DNA of 7,865 bases. Source: Planctomycetaceae bacterium. Lineage in GTDB: Bacteria > Planctomycetota > Planctomycetia > Planctomycetales > Planctomycetaceae. This document shows, piece after piece, positions 6,539 through 7,865 of the stretch. A program made the translations under genes and the position numbers. How positions within the stretch are numbered: the stretch's first letter is position 1; the number at the start of each line of letters is the position of its first letter. The stretch lies in the NCBI GenBank assembly GCA_003445035.1, contig DLVV01000276.1, positions 1 through 7,865 of the forward strand, written 5' to 3'. The notes beneath the pieces were generated by a model. The model was not told the DNA's origin. It saw only the letters and a list, made by a program, of their open reading frames with translations, and searched no databases.

Positions 6539-6564
6539 CCATTAACGCGATTTGAGGTTCAATC

Positions 6565-6603
6565 GTCGACGACCGATTTCTTTAGGTTAGAGGTGTCGAC
6601 GAC
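6565..6603. repeat. Two 9-bp direct repeats, 30 bases apart
   Basis: GTCGACGAC occurs at 6565-6573 and 6595-6603, start-to-start 30 bases (about three helical turns). The first copy sits within a perfect 10-bp palindrome, TCGTCGACGA (6563-6572). The pair lies between the candidate promoter and the DUF1501 start, where a regulator could act as a roadblock. It is short enough to be chance in high-GC DNA. Confidence 0.35.
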
Positions 6604-6622
6604 AGTTGGGATTACTCACAGC

Positions 6623-6626
6623 GGAG
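6623..6626 (+). promoter_or_regulatory. Ribosome binding site of the DUF1501 gene
   Basis: GGAG is placed seven bases before the ATG at 6634, the best-spaced Shine-Dalgarno in the window. It decides the start, giving a 36-residue N-terminal region ahead of the twin arginines. Confidence 0.6.
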
Positions 6627-6633
6627 TCTACCG

Positions 6634-7865
6634 ATGACGAGTTCAGCCAGCCACGGGTACGAGCACGACGCTCACCACGCCGATCAGACTCTCGCTTCGC
6701 CATTTCGTCCGGCTGCTGAAGATACGATCCGTGTCGGTTCCCGGCGTTGGTTCCTTCAGACGGGAGCCGCGGGCGTGGGCGGGCTAACGTTGCCCGAGTT
6801 GCTGGCGGCTCGCCAGGCCTCGGCTGCCGGGGGTGCGACCGGTTCAAACAACCCCAAGGCGGTGATCCTGTTCTGGCTTTCCGGCGGTCCCAGCCAACTC
6901 GATTTGTGGGATCCCAAGCCGAACGCCCCGCGCGAGGTACGAGGGCCCTACGGGACGATCCCGACGGCGATTCCCGGTGTACGTTTTGGCGAGCACCTGC
7001 CGATGCAGGCGGCGATGGCCGACAGGTTGTCGATCCTGCGGGCGGTCGACTGCAGCGCCAGCAACCACACACCGATCACGATGCAGGCGGGCAACCCGCT
7101 GGCGCGGCGGACCAACGACGGCAAGGACGGCGGCGGTTATCCCTCGATGGGATCGGTGGTCTCGAAGTTCCGTGGCGGCAACGATGCCGACATGCCCGGG
7201 TTCGTGGGACTGGCCAATAGTTGGACCAGCGACGTCTACGGCGCCGGAGAAATGGGGCCCGCGCACGAACCGGTCAAGGGGCTTGAGTTGACCGGAAAAT
7301 TCGCGTTGCCCAAGGGGATCGCGGCATCCCGGTTGGCCGACCGGGCCGGTTTGCGTCAGGAATTCGATCGTTTTCGTCGTGATCTTGATCAACGCAACAC
7401 GCTGGCTCGACTCGACCAGAACCAGAGGCGGGCCTACCAGATGGTCGTCTCGGGCAAGGTCCAGAAGGCTTTCGACATGTCGCAGGAGGCCGCGACAACC
7501 CGTGACGCGTATGGGCGTTGTAGCGTGGGTGAAAAGGCATTGCTGGCCAGGCGACTGGTCGAGCACGGCGTGACATTCGTGTTGGTCAGCGGCGCGTGGG
7601 GTTACTTCGACCATCACGGCGACGATATCCGCTGGGGCGGGATCAGCAAGGGGCTGACACCGCTTTGCCCGCGGATCGACCGCGCGATGGCAACCCTGGT
7701 GACCGATCTCGAGACCCGCGGACTGCTCGATGACACCTTTGTGATGATGATGGGAGAATTCGGCCGTACGCCGAAGATCAATGAAAAGGCCGGGCGTCAC
7801 CACTGGACGAAAGTGATGTCCATGGTTGTGGCCGGCGGCGGAATGCCGGCCGGGCAGGTGATCGG
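6634..7865 (+). CDS. DUF1501 family protein, Tat-exported, truncated at window end
   Basis: The first 410 codons of an open frame run off the right edge. A Tat-type leader is visible: SRRWFLQTGAAGVGGLTLPELL (36-57), with the twin arginines at 37-38. It follows an unusually long n-region that is His- and acid-rich (HGYEHDAHHADQ, 7-18). The body shows DUF1501 signatures: AVILFWLSGGPSQLDLWDPKP (76-96), NHTPITMQAGNPL (144-156), YPSMGSVVSKF (169-179), SGAWGYFDHHGDD (319-331) and MGEFGRTPKINEKAGRHHW (373-391). The family is related to the alkaline phosphatase/sulfatase fold, is abundant in Planctomycetes, and is usually exported; its biochemical role is not known. In many planctomycete loci it follows a DUF1549/DUF1553 (PSCyt) gene. 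Here the upstream neighbour is instead the divergent beta-propeller gene; the downstream neighbour lies outside the window. Only the extreme C-terminal part should be missing. Confidence 0.95.
   Translation, partial: MTSSASHGYEHDAHHADQTLASPFRPAAEDTIRVGSRRWFLQTGAAGVGGLTLPELLAARQASAAGGATGSNNPKAVILFWLSGGPSQLDLWDPKPNAPREVRGPYGTIPTAIPGVRFGEHLPMQAAMADRLSILRAVDCSASNHTPITMQAGNPLARRTNDGKDGGGYPSMGSVVSKFRGGNDADMPGFVGLANSWTSDVYGAGEMGPAHEPVKGLELTGKFALPKGIAASRLADRAGLRQEFDRFRRDLDQRNTLARLDQNQRRAYQMVVSGKVQKAFDMSQEAATTRDAYGRCSVGEKALLARRLVEHGVTFVLVSGAWGYFDHHGDDIRWGGISKGLTPLCPRIDRAMATLVTDLETRGLLDDTFVMMMGEFGRTPKINEKAGRHHWTKVMSMVVAGGGMPAGQVI

Noticed and set aside
6844..7803. Minus-strand open frame of 319 codons opposite the DUF1501 gene
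   Set aside because: It lies inside a clear DUF1501 coding sequence; the translation is Arg/His/Pro-rich and matches nothing recognisable.

Overview
The window looks like a high-GC chromosomal segment from a planctomycete (Planctomycetota). The clearest lineage marker is the DUF1501 family protein at the right edge, which carries a Tat-type leader; this family is greatly expanded in Planctomycetes and rare elsewhere. The secreted beta-propeller and TIM-barrel carbohydrate-active-type proteins fit the same group. No database search was possible, so the lineage is inferred. No rRNA, tRNA, CRISPR array, transposase or phage gene was seen.

Layout, left to right. (1) 6-338, minus: a small integral membrane protein of about 110 aa. 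(2) 339-661: a 323-base divergent intergenic region with several short palindromes and a possible sigma-54 type element. (3) 662-2581, plus: a tight two-gene unit, a short-chain dehydrogenase/reductase (SDR) followed 9 bases later by a D-2-hydroxyacid dehydrogenase. (4) 6480-2578, minus: a three-gene unit read right to left. It encodes a secreted five-bladed beta-propeller (glycoside-hydrolase-like) protein, an unrecognised 242-aa protein without a signal peptide, and a secreted GH10-like/GHL10-type TIM-barrel protein. The gaps are 13 and 23 bases. This unit converges on the dehydrogenase unit with no intergenic DNA: the two stop codons overlap inside one CTAG. (5) 6481-6633: a divergent promoter region. 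(6) 6634 to the right edge, plus: a DUF1501 protein, truncated by the window.

A reasonable functional reading, which is inference, is a small glycan or sugar-acid handling neighbourhood. Two exported proteins would act on a polysaccharide or its fragments, with two cytosolic NAD(P)-dependent oxidoreductases nearby. The substrate cannot be read from the sequence. No transporter, sulfatase or SusC/D-type gene lies in the window.

The most unusual direct observation is that both neighbouring oxidoreductases keep their nucleotide-binding domain but lack one canonical catalytic residue. The SDR has Met where the YxxxK lysine should be, and the 2-hydroxyacid dehydrogenase has Ile where the catalytic Glu usually sits. 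The second point of interest is the 242-aa protein of unknown function placed between two secreted proteins.
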